This document shows positions 36,001 through 45,590 of a stretch of DNA of 64,000 nt, one piece after another (positions within the stretch are counted from its first letter, which is position 1; each line of letters opens with the position of its first letter). Below the pieces are notes generated by a model. It had not been told where the DNA came from and did no database searches. It worked only from the letters and a program-made list of their open reading frames with translations. The DNA lies in the NCBI RefSeq assembly GCF_905220365.1, contig NC_061154.1, positions 496,001-560,000 on the forward strand. Direction: 5' to 3'. The position numbers and the translations under genes are program-made. This stretch comes from Vanessa cardui. Lineage: Eukaryota > Arthropoda > Insecta > Lepidoptera > Nymphalidae.

Positions 36001-38594
36001 TGTAGACTAGATCCTTCTCTCGTGTTAACAGTGCCACTGATGGGCATGGGATCTCATCTTGAGGAGAAGTTTCAGTACAATGCAGTTATTGTTATTGGCA
36101 TTTATAATAAGCATAGAGTTAATACTTGTTGACTTACATTAGTATGAAAATATAATCGCATCTGACTGATGTATCTTTGTCTTTCTAATGTTGGTAAAGT
36201 GTTCCAGTTATCAAGCCGGTTCTTCAACACATTATATTATTATCCGTAACCATATCAATAGATATAGATGATGACTCTATAATCGAATGATAAATTTAAA
36301 GATGATTTTTGTTATTTTTGATAAATATATTAAGTCTTGTATAGATAATCTTTAAATTGTCTGGAAATAAGAGTTAGTGCATACAATCCGATGTGATTTC
36401 GGGATCAGATGAATATCCCAAGTTCTACTTACTTGAATGTTATTAAATTTACCATGATTAAAAACTTTTCAGCATTCGTAAAATAATGTAATAATGAAAC
36501 AGTCCTGACAAATTAAACTAAGTTCAGTTAGTATTCGATATATTTTAGTTTTTTGTGATCTAGAAGTTTCTAGTTGTCTGTAAATAAAATATTATGTTAT
36601 GAAATATTTACAGACATAGCAATGAATTATACGTAATGATGATGATAACGAATATATTTCTAACAGTACCAGAATTAAAAAAAAAAGTCTTTTAATACCA
36701 AAATCGTTTTTAAATTGATAACAACTAGCGCTAAATATGTGCTAACATACATTTAATAGACTCATTCAAACATTCAATTATTCACTCGTTCGCAGACCAA
36801 TTCAGTTTAAATTATCAACAGACCAATATCAATGGCGCTAATGTTTCTTTAAATTGGATAATTAATGAGTGCTATTAATAAAGTATTACAATTTAAGTGT
36901 TTGACGCCTTAAGTTCAAAGAAAAAGATCTTTAGAAATCTGTTAAAAAGAAAATTATTTGCATTTGTTAGATTGAATTTTTTTTAATTAATTAAAGTACA
37001 TACATATATACTACTTACAGTAGTATTCTAGTATAAATCTACGCTTATTTTCAGGAGAGCCAAAGCAAATTACCTTAATCTATCTACGGAAGATATCATT
37101 AAGACTGCTGCTTAAGTAACAAGTAACTGACTGGCTATTTTAGCTAGTTTCTTGAGACGAATATATTTGTATCAAAACATTCACCATAGAAGGCTTAAAT
37201 TAGCCCTCATCTGACTCTCTTATAAAGAGAAAAAAGTAAGTAAATAGGGAATCCAGAATAATTACTTAGTAGGTGTTTTATCTTCTCAGTAGCCCAATGT
37301 TCGAAGGCCAGCTCCATATTATAATTAACTCACCATAGTATACGTAATCTCGATTTTAGTACGCGAGTTCAGTGAGCACACCTTTTACAACCTGACAGAT
37401 ATTTACACAATAACGTACTGGCGTTTATAAATGGAGCAATGTGGGATGTTCTCGTACAATTTATTAAACTAAAGATTCGCAAATCTGGCGCTCGCGTCTG
37501 TTTTACACACATTAACGCTTAACTTTTTCATTTGAACCAAACTATTGGAGGTTATGCTAACAAAATTTAGCTATTTATATTTTGGTCAAGGTTCGAAACA
37601 ATAATACCTTGTACAGAAATAAATTTTGATAAATCGATATTGTAGAACGCTCGATTTCAAATTCAATTTCGAGCATGCTTCAGCCTAATTGGCTTTTGAA
37701 TCGACAAATCTGTCATGTCAGATTTACGTGACGCTATCTCCGTAAACGATTTATGTCAGGAAAACAGAAGAGAAAACCAGAACTTTTGCATTCATTGTAT
37801 TTGTATGAATATGTGTGTGTGACGTTTCTTAGAGGAAAATAAACGTTTTTCATAAAAACGTTATGAGTTAAATATTCGATTGCCATCTTGTTTTGATATG
37901 GACGCGTAAGTACTAACCGCCTCGATTTATTATTGTAGATTATTCAAATAATAGCTGAGTCACCGAAGGCTATTGTTTTCATTGATTACGCGACCTACAG
38001 CCACATCCAGGGCGCGCCGGCTGCGTGGGCAGGTACGCTCACACAGATTTATACCAAAATAATTGTTGCGGCGCGGATGCAATTATTGCAATGTTATATC
38101 ACTCACCTGAGCGGCGGCGCAAATATTTAGAACAGATAATTTTAGACAAATACCACGATGAGTAAGGCGTATTACTAACGCTATTTACGTGTAAGTTACA
38201 TTCATGCTCCGCTGAGTACGTAAAACATCACGATGGATTTACACGAGATCTCGCTGCGAGGCTCGGAGGAGATGTCCATCATTAAGCCATATAATACATT
38301 ATTTATTGTGCGTAAGGTGTAAACGTTCGTTGATTTATGATGTAATAGTTCAAAAGTTGGGTTACTCACCCGGTGTGGAGCTTGTAGCAAACGATGCACC
38401 GCAGCTATTTGGTACGAGAGAGGAATCGTCGTATTGAACGTGTGGTAAAGAGGTCTGGGAGGCTCCCTCACATTGTACTCCATAAATGGATCCAAGTCGT
38501 TCAAGTACTGAACTCTGCACACGAACGAATCCGCCCCTAGCTCCCTCATTGTCCCATTCACCCTGTTTTCACTCACTTTCACTAATTCGATCAT
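17882..38594 (-). CDS. Fhos: FHOD-family formin Fhos, complete (16 coding exons, about 1235 aa)
   Basis: Formin that nucleates, caps and bundles actin filaments; the Drosophila orthologue acts in muscle sarcomere assembly and tracheal ring formation. Domain order from the joined exons: GTPase-binding-like N-terminus (about 1-112, with DSFVCRVQYLND and LSYQIAAVHRLLQAPHR), FH3/DID armadillo region (about 113-354: RKNALVLRTQLSVRVHAII, VKTALKLLLVFVEYTEKN), a basic/acidic linker, FH1 with three runs of five prolines (about 691-717), FH2 (about 749-1137: KKTVKLFWREIQ, LDTKRSNAIS, GSFLNGNQ, CKASWDHMKR, EYRTTRERVLQQ, NKTRGKMI), and a DAD-like C-terminus (DEMIESLVLSATTNRR with RERRRNR). All 15 introns have GT/AG ends and phases agree. 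Exons: 38594-38370, 30895-30786, 25538-25480, 24844-24660, 23648-23167, 22722-22622, 22443-22015, 21872-21582, 21438-20909, 20397-20191, 20109-19987, 19881-19624, 19545-19328, 19011-18819, 18577-18456, 18056-17882. The very end is uncertain. Confidence 0.93.
18456..18577 (-). CDS. Fhos: Fhos exon 15
   Basis: Acceptor gtgacgtcacag. It encodes VGNYASKGEHTADSALKELL, then a basic stretch (SRRKPAMRPR). I chose the donor AA|GTCAGT at 18455 because it gives the phase 2 needed by the DAD exon; reading through instead meets a TAG at 18407. Confidence 0.78.
18819..19011 (-). CDS. Fhos: Fhos exon 14 (end of FH2)
   Basis: Acceptor ttactttcag and donor GAC|GTACGT. It encodes YNKFLLYLG, SELLKVIAEFALEYRTTRER and NHRERNKTRGKMIID, an almost universal FHOD FH2 C-terminus. 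Confidence 0.93.
19328..19545 (-). CDS. Fhos: Fhos exon 13 (FH2 coiled-coil/post region)
   Basis: Acceptor tatcctgctag and donor AACAG|GTAACT. It encodes SKVDFEVLSANLLKLESDCK, KASWDHMKRVAKHDG and DAAERIILLSIVKKRVMNR. Phase 2 out. Confidence 0.92.
19624..19881 (-). CDS. Fhos: Fhos exon 12 (FH2 core)
   Basis: Acceptor aacattacag and donor GAG|GTACTT. It encodes ILSTLRSVGSFLNGNQ, including the GNFLN-like motif present in FH2 domains, then VMEVKDTVHKHPLLYHICEM. 86 codons. Confidence 0.93.
19987..20109 (-). CDS. Fhos: Fhos exon 11 (FH2)
   Basis: Acceptor attattccag and donor GAG|GTGAGA. 41 codons: FANPDLPLGCAEQFLLTL, then SINELSSRLKLWVFKLDF. Too short to be noticed as a long open frame but clearly FHOD. 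Confidence 0.92.
20191..20397 (-). CDS. Fhos: Fhos exon 10 (FH2)
   Basis: Acceptor taaacatag and donor CAG|GTTCGG. It encodes LDTKRSNAISIAMKKLP, then GREGIEKLLTMLPTHEEKVK, the FH2 lasso/knob region. 69 codons, phase 0 throughout. Confidence 0.92.
20909..21438 (-). CDS. Fhos: Fhos exon 9 (FH1 and start of FH2)
   Basis: Acceptor caactttacag and donor AAG|GTGAGT. It contains the proline-rich FH1 (three PPPPP runs with LP spacers, profilin-binding type) and then KKTVKLFWREIQENP and GGFIWDDLPEVSLDTAMLEH, the FHOD FH2 start. 530 bp, phase 1 in, 0 out. Confidence 0.93.
21582..21872 (-). CDS. Fhos: Fhos exon 8 (linker before FH1)
   Basis: Acceptor tttatgtttag and donor AAAG|GTAGTT. It encodes LGHSVNTTDILSTVRSGQDF and then SIKDLAQRLTSPLTPSTEEK. 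Phase 1 in and out. Confidence 0.85.
22015..22443 (-). CDS. Fhos: Fhos exon 7 (variable linker with NGT-rich repeats)
   Basis: Acceptor caatcaacag and donor AATG|GTTTGT, a weaker donor than the others. It encodes a basic stretch (LKRRRDRYARQAHH) and a low-complexity region with imperfect NGTYT/NGTV repeats. Both junction phases (1 and 1) match neighbours. Confidence 0.83.
22622..22722 (-). CDS. Fhos: Fhos exon 6 (basic linker)
   Basis: Acceptor tcaacttgatag and donor AAAG|GTAAGC. It encodes QLDESVITSVRRRSLNLKPS followed by a Lys/Glu-rich segment. Phase 2 in, phase 1 out. Confidence 0.85.
23167..23648 (-). CDS. Fhos: Fhos exon 5 (FH3/DID core)
   Basis: Acceptor caacatttcacag and donor CTCAA|GTAAGT. 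482 bp. It carries ILLYVDGMHGVMSHKRCVQW, VVKTALKLLLVFVEYTEKN and NRCLNNVPDRDMYYDQVDSL, the most conserved part of the FHOD autoinhibitory domain. Confidence 0.94.
23765..24070 (-). pseudogene. non-LTR element fragment in Fhos intron 4
   Basis: Minus strand near 23812 reads SDAVGLLNNYVSN, paralleling LEAARLLNNNVSK in the element at 13149-14830; nucleotide similarity is visible (ttagaaacataattatttaa versus ttagaaacattattatttaa). The outer limit toward 24070 is approximate. Confidence 0.45.
24660..24844 (-). CDS. Fhos: Fhos exon 4 (FH3/DID)
   Basis: Acceptor taataccttag and donor CAG|GTAAAC. It encodes GRELRRALFTLKQIL, SDKDLVHEFVANKGLDCLMQ and HNYLDYILRALGQ, armadillo-type FH3 repeats of FHOD formins. 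Confidence 0.93.
25480..25538 (-). CDS. Fhos: Fhos exon 3
   Basis: Acceptor ttttttctag and donor ATTG|GTAAGT. This 59-bp exon encodes RKNALVLRTQLSVRVHAII, nearly invariant in FHOD formins. Phase 2 in, phase 1 out. Confidence 0.92.
25624..25893 (-). mobile_element. non-autonomous Helitron-like element, copy 1 (Fhos intron)
   Basis: On the minus strand it begins A|TCTATACATATAAT and ends CACAGCTAG|T, that is 5'-TC, 3'-CTAG and insertion between A and T, the Helitron hallmarks. About 270 bp, alignable throughout with 26421-26694 and 41501-41785 (shared ttatatcagttatctg and agccgttcca motifs). Confidence 0.82.
26421..26694 (-). mobile_element. non-autonomous Helitron-like element, copy 2
   Basis: Same ends and body as copy 1, same orientation, only about 530 bp away. 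Also bounded by A and T. Lies just downstream of the alternative Fhos first exon. Confidence 0.83.
26802..27001 (-). CDS. Fhos: alternative first coding exon of Fhos (short isoform N-terminus)
   Basis: ATG at 27001-26999 opens MESNMSVSLVDSHFDCSAGD, and the exon stays open 66 codons to the donor GATGA|GTAAGT, phase 2, exactly the phase needed by exon 3 (RKNALV...). The sequence is acidic and Ser-rich (DSGIGDS, STLDSEEDEL). No convincing acceptor precedes it, so it is best read as the start of an isoform using an internal promoter and lacking exons 1-2 (the GBD). Inferred; needs transcripts. Confidence 0.72.
28735..28870. repeat. Helitron-body-like fragment in a Fhos intron
   Basis: Contains tgtttgcttcatgccaaatt and atggttcggccgtaaaaga, resembling the body of the element at 60395-60562. 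No CTAG terminus could be placed. Confidence 0.35.
29258..29549 (+). repeat. dispersed repeat family B, copy 3 (near full length)
   Basis: The best-preserved plus-strand copy, from ttatggaataacttgtcgga to gcacaaagccctaccaccaa. It defines the full extent of about 290 bp. Confidence 0.82.
29930..30250 (-). repeat. possible tRNA-derived SINE (family D), diverged, in a Fhos intron
   Basis: Has a cctaaccgatttcaaccacg motif on the left and, on the right, a minus-strand tRNA-like head (tagtggctagtcagactctc). The same overall order is seen at 54350-54597. Very diverged, limits approximate. Confidence 0.35.
30786..30895 (-). CDS. Fhos: Fhos exon 2
   Basis: Acceptor caattgttgcag, donor GACAG|GTGAGC. 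It encodes LDDATLQVFKDGDY and then LDLDSTLGEQDEELEGLQD, the FHOD signature linking GBD and FH3. It ends in phase 2, which fits exon 3. Confidence 0.92.
31228..31440 (+). repeat. dispersed repeat family B, copy 4 (diverged)
   Basis: Recognisable by gtcgcctgatggtaagtg, aaccattccttgtattgtca and atggctcactcaagta. It has several deletions. Confidence 0.6.
32275..32586 (+). mobile_element. MITE (family E) copy 2, in the long Fhos intron
   Basis: 312 bp with about 41-bp terminal inverted repeats: tacgacacaacttagatgta at the left and tacatctaagttgtgtcgta at the right, continuing inward with about two mismatches. The interior matches the copy at 7328-7669 in reverse orientation. No coding capacity. 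Confidence 0.85.
33058..33313 (+). repeat. dispersed repeat family B, copy 5
   Basis: From tcggtatgcggacggacaaa through agatgttatgtcccttgtgc to ttgcacaaaggcctcactac. Moderately diverged. Confidence 0.75.
35536..35562. repeat. short tandem repeat (cgagact x3)
   Basis: Three consecutive copies of cgagact inside gtctcgagactcgagactcg. The unit is itself partly palindromic. Fhos intron. Confidence 0.7.
38370..38594 (-). CDS. Fhos: Fhos exon 1 (start codon, GTPase-binding region)
   Basis: ATG at 38594-38592, 75 codons, donor CGG|GTGAGT. Encodes DSFVCRVQYLNDLDPFMEYN, PRPLYHTF and LSYQIAAVHRLLQAPHR, the characteristic FHOD N-terminus. In-frame stops lie upstream and no better start is visible. Confidence 0.9.
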
Positions 38595-38850
38595 AATTTA
38601 GCACTATCACTGAGCAAATCTATCAAATCACAGTGTTACATCGCTTAAGTTACCTACTGAATTAAATCACCATTTAGCATTACACAGATATCATATTTAA
38701 ATTTCGAATTCACGATTATAAGTAACGCGCGAAGCCGTTTTTTTATTATCGAGTCGAGTGTATTCGACCAGTCAGCCAGTGTTCGAGCGCCGACTGAAGA
38801 CTCGTGTCGCGGAAACACGTGCTGGTCTGGACGCCGCTTAAGATAAGTGT
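38595..38850 (-). promoter_or_regulatory. presumed Fhos 5'UTR and promoter region
   Basis: Upstream of the start codon the sequence changes near 38730-38840 to a CpG-containing stretch (gtcgagtgtattcgaccagt, gtgtcgcggaaacacgtgct), which often accompanies insect promoters. No TATA box stands out; the start site is not resolvable by eye. Confidence 0.35.
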
Positions 38851-41500
38851 CGCGATATATGATCAGCTTAGTTAATAAGTTTTGAGAACTAAATATGTTC
38901 TGAGTTAAATATTATAAAACATTTCGTATTGTATATTTTACCATAACATGCACTTAATATGATTTTTTTTCTCAAGTGAATACTATATAAACATGTATAT
39001 GATATATTCATGTCGTTAATGTTTTCTGCATTATAATGATTAAAAGCGAACATCAATTAAAGCCGATGCTGTCGGTTGCACGTCAACGCGATTGTTGTAT
39101 GATCTAATGCATTGAATTTCCTCTAATCCATACATATTAACTTAGAATTTAACATAATTAAGTTTTTACATTCGAGTTACATATTTTTTTACGAATATTT
39201 AAAAGAATTAATTTACATATTTTAATTGTAGGGTTTTTTTTTACTTGATTTGTTGTCTTTAATTTGAGTCTTGGTAGTTTTTATGTGGTCTCTTAAGACG
39301 ACCTTATGGTTTTATTGTAAGTATAAATGTTGCATTGAAGCATCAGTAAGTACTCTGGGTCTCAGACGATCCGGTTTCTTGACCCACAACGCGCCGTCTC
39401 CCTCGCACGATTTGAGTAGGAGTAAAAAAATCGCTCATAGCGATTTTATATTTCTATTGTACTTGATATCTTAACACTTTCCAATATCGATAATAATTAA
39501 AGTTTATCATTACTTACTAAGACTTTTCTTAAGCAATAATTAAATCGTTTGTGTGAAGGCTATACTAAAATCTATAATCACTTTCGTTATACATATAGCT
39601 ATAAAAATTGATTAAAATAATAATCATATATAAGAAATATTGTTGTCTTTACATTTTTAATTCGCAACGCTTTTATAATTCTTGCTGTTTTAGCATATTT
39701 CAATTCGCAAAGGCATATATTGATATTTTTATATGTATGTTTAATTCGCAGAGCTGTCTTTTGACGCTAAAGTAGACCGTTTATCGCAAAACTAATAAAT
39801 TTTATCCATTTTATTAAGTCATCTACAAACTGTACTCAGCTATTGAGTTTTTGTGAGTTATAATTGCGATTGCACGAACCACATCTATACTAGTCATTGC
39901 GCCTCGTAAATTGAGACATGAATGTCATCACGTCATGATCAATGATTTCATCCCGGGCTGGGACTTACACGTCTATTGAATAAACGTGAAATACACCAAG
40001 TGACAATGGCTACGAGTCAATTGATACTGAATGCACGACCTTGACTGCGAATTACGAAGGATTTGACAAAAGCCAATCGTTGGCGAAGATCTTTGACGAC
40101 GAATTAATACTTATTGTAGTTTAAGTGTCGTCTGTTGGTGAACTAAAAGCTAAAAGTAAAATACATACTATCAAGTCTTTGAAAAAATAAGGTGGTGTAA
40201 TAAGGTCACATCACATCACATTAACGTTTACGGTTATTAAATTTGTCAAGATTAAAAAACTTTGACATAATTTAACGAATTGATTATATTAAATATTTCT
40301 TTAATTAATATTTATGGCTCTGGTAACCCTGGGCATACGTTATGTCTACATTCGATAAGTTGTCGAATTTTGTGCAAATCATGATTTAACTCTGAAGTGC
40401 TTGGATATTAATCACTTAGTTCGAAATGGCAATTCCCGATGGCAAGATATTAATGTTCGTAACTCGTTTCTATAATTATTTATTAAATACTACATCATAC
40501 TCAATGGGCAAAAACGGATAAGATACTTAATACTAGAAAATTTTCGTTAAAAAATACATCAGATATCCAAATTTTTTATTATAAAATAATGTTATAAATT
40601 GTATATTGACCCCCTATAATATAACGAAACTATTCGCTTGCTCTCGCTGAGATAATTGTAAGACGTAATATTAAATTATGAATATTAGATCAACATTAAA
40701 TAATATCTTAATCAGTATCGCGATAGTTATAAATAAAGGTTATTAGAATGAAAAGCGATGCGATCACTGCATTCCCGAGTACCGCGGTCGACGGCCTCTC
40801 CGACGACCTCTTTCTACGATTCATCACGCTTTGATTATTAGGGAGTCGGTACTTAAAAATACACTCCGGGACAGATTTGATGCTTTCCAATTTGTAAGTA
40901 TACAACAGGACAACATCTCGTCGTTTAGATAGATAGGTGTGCGTTTTTAAATGATCGTACAATTAATTGACACAACATATTTTCGGAATGATTTTTAAAT
41001 TTACGAGTTTTAATTGCGTTTTATAATATTGTTAAGGATGGTTTTCTGTAGTTATTCTCTGCGAGCAAAGAGCGGCTAATTACAAAGATACTCGATACTA
41101 AGTTGATGGTCGACATAGAAATGAAAAAATAAATTGCACTCTATGCTGACACCGTGTCATTATCACATTACGTATTGGTTATTATCTCCTTTGCAAGATC
41201 GTTTACATTCAATGTTCTAATTTTTTTTCCGCAAAACAGATCTTACTTTAAGAGCAAATACCATTTAATAAACAAAAAAAATTTTTTTTCGCGATGACAG
41301 GTTAGGATAAAAATACCAACATTTTTGTGTGAATCTATTGTATTTTTGTGATTATTGTGTTTACAATAAGATAAATATCATACAGTGGAGCATCACCCAA
41401 ATGTGGATATTGACAGACTTCTATTATCGTGATCAGATTAAAGTGCAGGGAATTAATTAAGTGGTCACTGACGTGTATTTTAAATTATATCAATTAAAGT

Positions 41501-41785
41501 AGCTGTGCCCGCGAACATGTGCCTTTGAATATAACAAAAAAAATATTACTGTAGCCTAAGTTACTCCCCTTTATATCAGTTATCTGCCAGTGAAAGGCCC
41601 GTTAAAATCGGTCAAGCCGTTCCAGAGATTAGCCGGAAAAAACAGACAGACAGACAGACCGACAAAAATTGTAAGAAATGTTATTTTGGTATATGTCCCG
41701 TGTATACATACATACATATGCATTGAGTAAAAAAGTGTTACTTTAATATTACAAACAGACACTCCAATTTTGTTATATGTATAGA
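41501..41785 (-). mobile_element. non-autonomous Helitron-like element, copy 3
   Basis: Matches copies 1 and 2 from gctgtgcccgcga to attttgttatatgtataga|T. The CTAG end is damaged (gtagctgtg). Intergenic. Confidence 0.8.
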
Positions 41786-43290
41786 TGTAATTTCTTAAAA
41801 TATTTATGTAATTTAATCTCTTAACATTGGTTAATAGGGGAGCGACATTCAAATTCGCTTTCAATTCTAAAAGTGCAATGTATGTAGTTACATCAAAAAA
41901 TGTAATAGATTCATAAGTAGATCAGATCATATGTGCAAATTATAAAACTTATATTATCACAGATGAGTATATTGTCCCAGGTTCTTCTAAGTTATTTTTT
42001 TTAAATACGTAGAATATTTATACGTAAGAATAGGTTATTTGTGAGAAAAAACCACTTTATGTACAACACGTATTTGTATTTTGTATCAGTCGTAATGTTA
42101 TAGTATAAATATAAAACATTATCAGTAAATAATTATCGCCTAATTATGAGTGAATCAATAGATAGATAGATGTAAAAGCGATCATGTGGCGGTTTGTCAC
42201 AGGCGTAAGTTATGCCACGGTCATCGAGTATACATAATAATAAAATTTGACCAAGATATTTTCAAGTAAAGGTATTTTATTTGCAGTAAATATTGTACCA
42301 CAAGTTTATGAAAGTTTGAAAGAAAATGGCCGATGGTAGTAATTTAGAAAAAATCTAGTCCATCTGTTAGTGGCGCAGGAGCTTTCTATTACTGGAAAAT
42401 GAGTCGCTGGCGCCATATTTCTGAACTACGTGTTATATGCGGCTTCGGTTGTAATCTGAACCCAGATTATCGCTTGATATGATATGATAAATACTTAATT
42501 ATTTTATCTCTATATAAATAGGCTACGACAAAGCAGTTCAGTACCCTATGTTCCTCTTTTTGTAAAATAGTTTCGTTCTATCAATAAATATAAAACGAAG
42601 CTCAATACAAATTATTGGTTTTCATTAATTTCCAAAGAGTCAACTTTTGGGTAATTTTTCGATTTCTCGTATTCCATACGCAAATATTTCAATAAAATTA
42701 GTACTGGATGAATGGATATCAATACATATCAAGTGGGTTTAAGAAGCCCTAATGAAATAGCCAGACACGCGGCATTTATAGATTTGCCTAATAATTTGTT
42801 AATACAATTAGCCCTGCTCTATTTCAAGCAATGTTATTTCAATACTATTGAATCCGTATTAAAAAATCCGAAATTGGCGATGACTTATCAATATATAATA
42901 ATGTAGTTAATCTTTGTGGATTAAATTACGAATAAGAGGGGTTTCTCTCCACTTGTCATGGACTCTATCGCGCTGTGTAGTATCAGATACTCAGTTAGTT
43001 ACATTAGAATATTTTAAAGGTGATCTCGTTACACGATCGATAAACCGACATCCAAATACATATTTTTACATCTATAATATTCGACATACTTTTGAAGTTG
43101 ATGGTATATGTTCATGCAAGTTAAAGATCAAAATCATTACAGAAAGTATTCTGACTTTTAGGTTTAATATAAAAATTGATTGAACACAGAATTTGTCAAC
43201 AAAATGTACAATAGTTATACGTGCATGCAAGGTCTTGAGCATGGATGTGATGGGCATGCATGTGGAAGGATATGGAGGTAGACGAAAAAA

Positions 43291-43401
43291 CGAGGGATGG
43301 ATTGTGTGAAAGAAGATATGGTTAGAAAGAATGTTATTTGTGAGATGACGTCTGACAGAGAAGTAGAGAAGGAGAAGACATGCCGCGCCGATCTCAAATA
43401 A
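43291..43401 (+). pseudogene. C-terminal relic of an RTE-like non-LTR retrotransposon
   Basis: Plus frame reads MDCVKEDMVRKNVICEMTSD, then REVEKEKTCRADLK and TAA. This is the conserved C-terminal signature of insect RTE-type reverse transcriptases (MDCVREDM...EM..DR..W..KTR.ADP). Upstream, in another frame, VEGYGGRRKNE fits the preceding GR-rich segment, so a frameshift is present near 43290. Confidence 0.7.
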
Positions 43402-45395
43402 CATGTGATAAGGGCAGAAGGATGATAAGCTATATGTGCACGCATAAAAAAGAACGACGAACGATCGAACGACTATCTGTTTTACTAAAGAGCTCATTTT
43501 ATCGCATAATTTGTATACCAATATTATTTGTTTATAAAATTAATAGCGAATATTCTGTACCGCGTTGATTATCATATAATAAGTGTTTAAGTGTCAGGTC
43601 AGTTAGATTATTGCGATTAAGATCCAAAACTCTTTTAAAGCCCTACATATTAAAGATAATCTTCAGCTTGAATGTAAACTCGTTCATCGTGATAATTAAA
43701 AAGAGCTTAACCCTCTTTCTACGTTAACACTACGCCAGCTTGTAATCGGATTAAGTATTCAAGAAAATTGCACAACTTTTTAATTGGTTTCCGCTCATAA
43801 GGCGCATACGATATAAACATGTAATTTGCCTTATTTTTATTAATTAATAAATAATAGCTTTTGATGCTTGGTTTAATAGATTTAATTATTTTTCGGACCT
43901 TCATATCAACATCGGACAGGCGCATCATAGGTTAATTTAGATAATATAAAAATGTCGCTTGAACTTTAAAAAAATTACGTCATACAGACGTTTCGAAAAA
44001 TTTTAAGATATATTTAAAATGTGAAAACTATCGCTAACTACCGATGTATAGATAGAAGGTTGAGCTACACGAATGCAGAACGAAGTCAGAGTCGTCATGG
44101 AAGCGTCACGACACTTGCGTCGTGATGGTCGGTAGAGACAGACCTGAACCCGCGCGACCTCGGGCCTCACGACCGTCCGCGCCAGCGATACTCGCTTCAT
44201 GTTTTATGATTCTAAGTTTTCATATTTAAGGTGATGTCGAAGAGTTTGACTGCTGATCCTTCCTCCTTCCATGTCCTTCGTATGTCTCAGTACCCTTACC
44301 AACTCTTGGCCGCAACTCTCTGTTGCAATTTGAATATCGAGTGTAAATACTCATTAGACAACAAAGCTGGTGATGTTATTGCAATGTTTATAAGTAAGAG
44401 TGATCAATAATAATCATCAGATGACTTAGTTTTCATCTTTTTTAGAAACTTTTATTTTACACTTGTGTGTGGTGTTTTCGTAAATCCGTGTCAAGTATCT
44501 CAACTGAATTTCTAGCTGACTTATTAAGACGAATTTTTATGTACGTAAATATAAAAATTAAATTAAATCTATTTGCTTGAAAGTTCTATTACTTTTGTTG
44601 TCGACGGTAAATACTGAACTATTTGAAAGGGTTCATTTTCGTTGCTTAAAAAACATTTTTACAAATAAAAAAGGTAATAAGATTACCCATAAAACTACTG
44701 TAATCGTCAATGTTTTGGAAGGTTATTAAGTTTAATTAATGAGTATTGTAAAAGCGTTTAAGACGTTGCTAATGAATGAGGCATTCGAGCATATTTGGTG
44801 AACAATATAAACAAGTTATGATACGAGGACGCGATCGCCCACGCGCGGTCAGCGAGCAATCAATCACTGTTTTCAAACATCTATTGCTCATGAATCGAAA
44901 TTAATTATTAAGTTATTAATGTTTGTTCGTGAGCCATTGAGGTTTGATTGCTGTCTAGCGAATGTGTAGTAGCCTCAATGCAGTTGAATTTAAAAAAAAT
45001 CAGCGATAGTGTAGGACTTTAATTTGATCTATCTCGTGGGATTCAGCTAGCGTTTGCAATGAAAGCGCAAAAAAATTGTATATTTATGACTTTAGAAACC
45101 TCTAAAATAATCAGTGTTTCTCTGCTATGTTGTGCATGCATTCAACCTTTCCTTACTCTTGAATCAATCTATTGAAAAAAGCGTATAAAAATCCATCGTG
45201 TCTATTCCAAGTTCTAAGCATACATAGGGACTGGTAAGCGAATTTGTTTCATACAAAGTAAAGATTATCGCAGATGAAAATCATGGCTGGGTATTTCAAT
45301 ACTGTTAACAGCAGTTACTTTTATACATAGATTGTATGTTGTATAATATCTAAAACGGCGGTGCAAGTGTAACATGCGTTTCTGTTCCAAAATGA

Positions 45396-45590
45396 TGTCG
45401 CAAGATTCGTTCTCTGGATAAAACAAGGGGGAACATTGTGACAGAAGTGCAGGGTTTGGCGAGATCTATTCTAGTATCGGCGGTGGCGCAACCAGACGCG
45501 CCGTCAGTTGGGCAATATGTGAAAACATTAATAACAACCGGCATCTTTAAACGAGAGTTCTGCGGTAAGCGGAGACAAAATATCGAGTGA
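45396..45590 (+). pseudogene. coding-like fragment of unknown origin
   Basis: A 64-codon plus frame (CRKIRSLDKTRGNIVTEVQG, then ARSILVSAVAQPDAPSVGQ and LITTGIFKREFCGK) has amino-acid composition and GC content unlike the surrounding DNA. It has no ATG, is preceded by an in-frame TGA and has no partner exon. It may be a transposon-derived relic. Not identified. Confidence 0.3.

Larger units (their letters stand above)
30896..38369 (-). other. Fhos intron 1 (7.5 kb)
   Basis: Separates the start exon from exon 2. Contents: family B copies 31228-31440 and 33058-33313, the MITE 32275-32586, and otherwise AT-rich unique-looking DNA. A strong isolated donor site occurs on the minus strand at 38107 and could mark an unannotated upstream exon. 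Confidence 0.7.

Noticed and set aside
37940..38040. Plus-strand coding-like stretch before a GTACGC donor-like site
   Set aside because: It is antisense within a Fhos intron, short, and has no upstream acceptor or recognisable protein.
44003..44200. Minus-strand ATG frame (MKRVSLARTVVRPEVARVQ) with a CAG|GTCTGT possible donor
   Set aside because: No conserved motif and no downstream exon identified; too weak to call a gene start.
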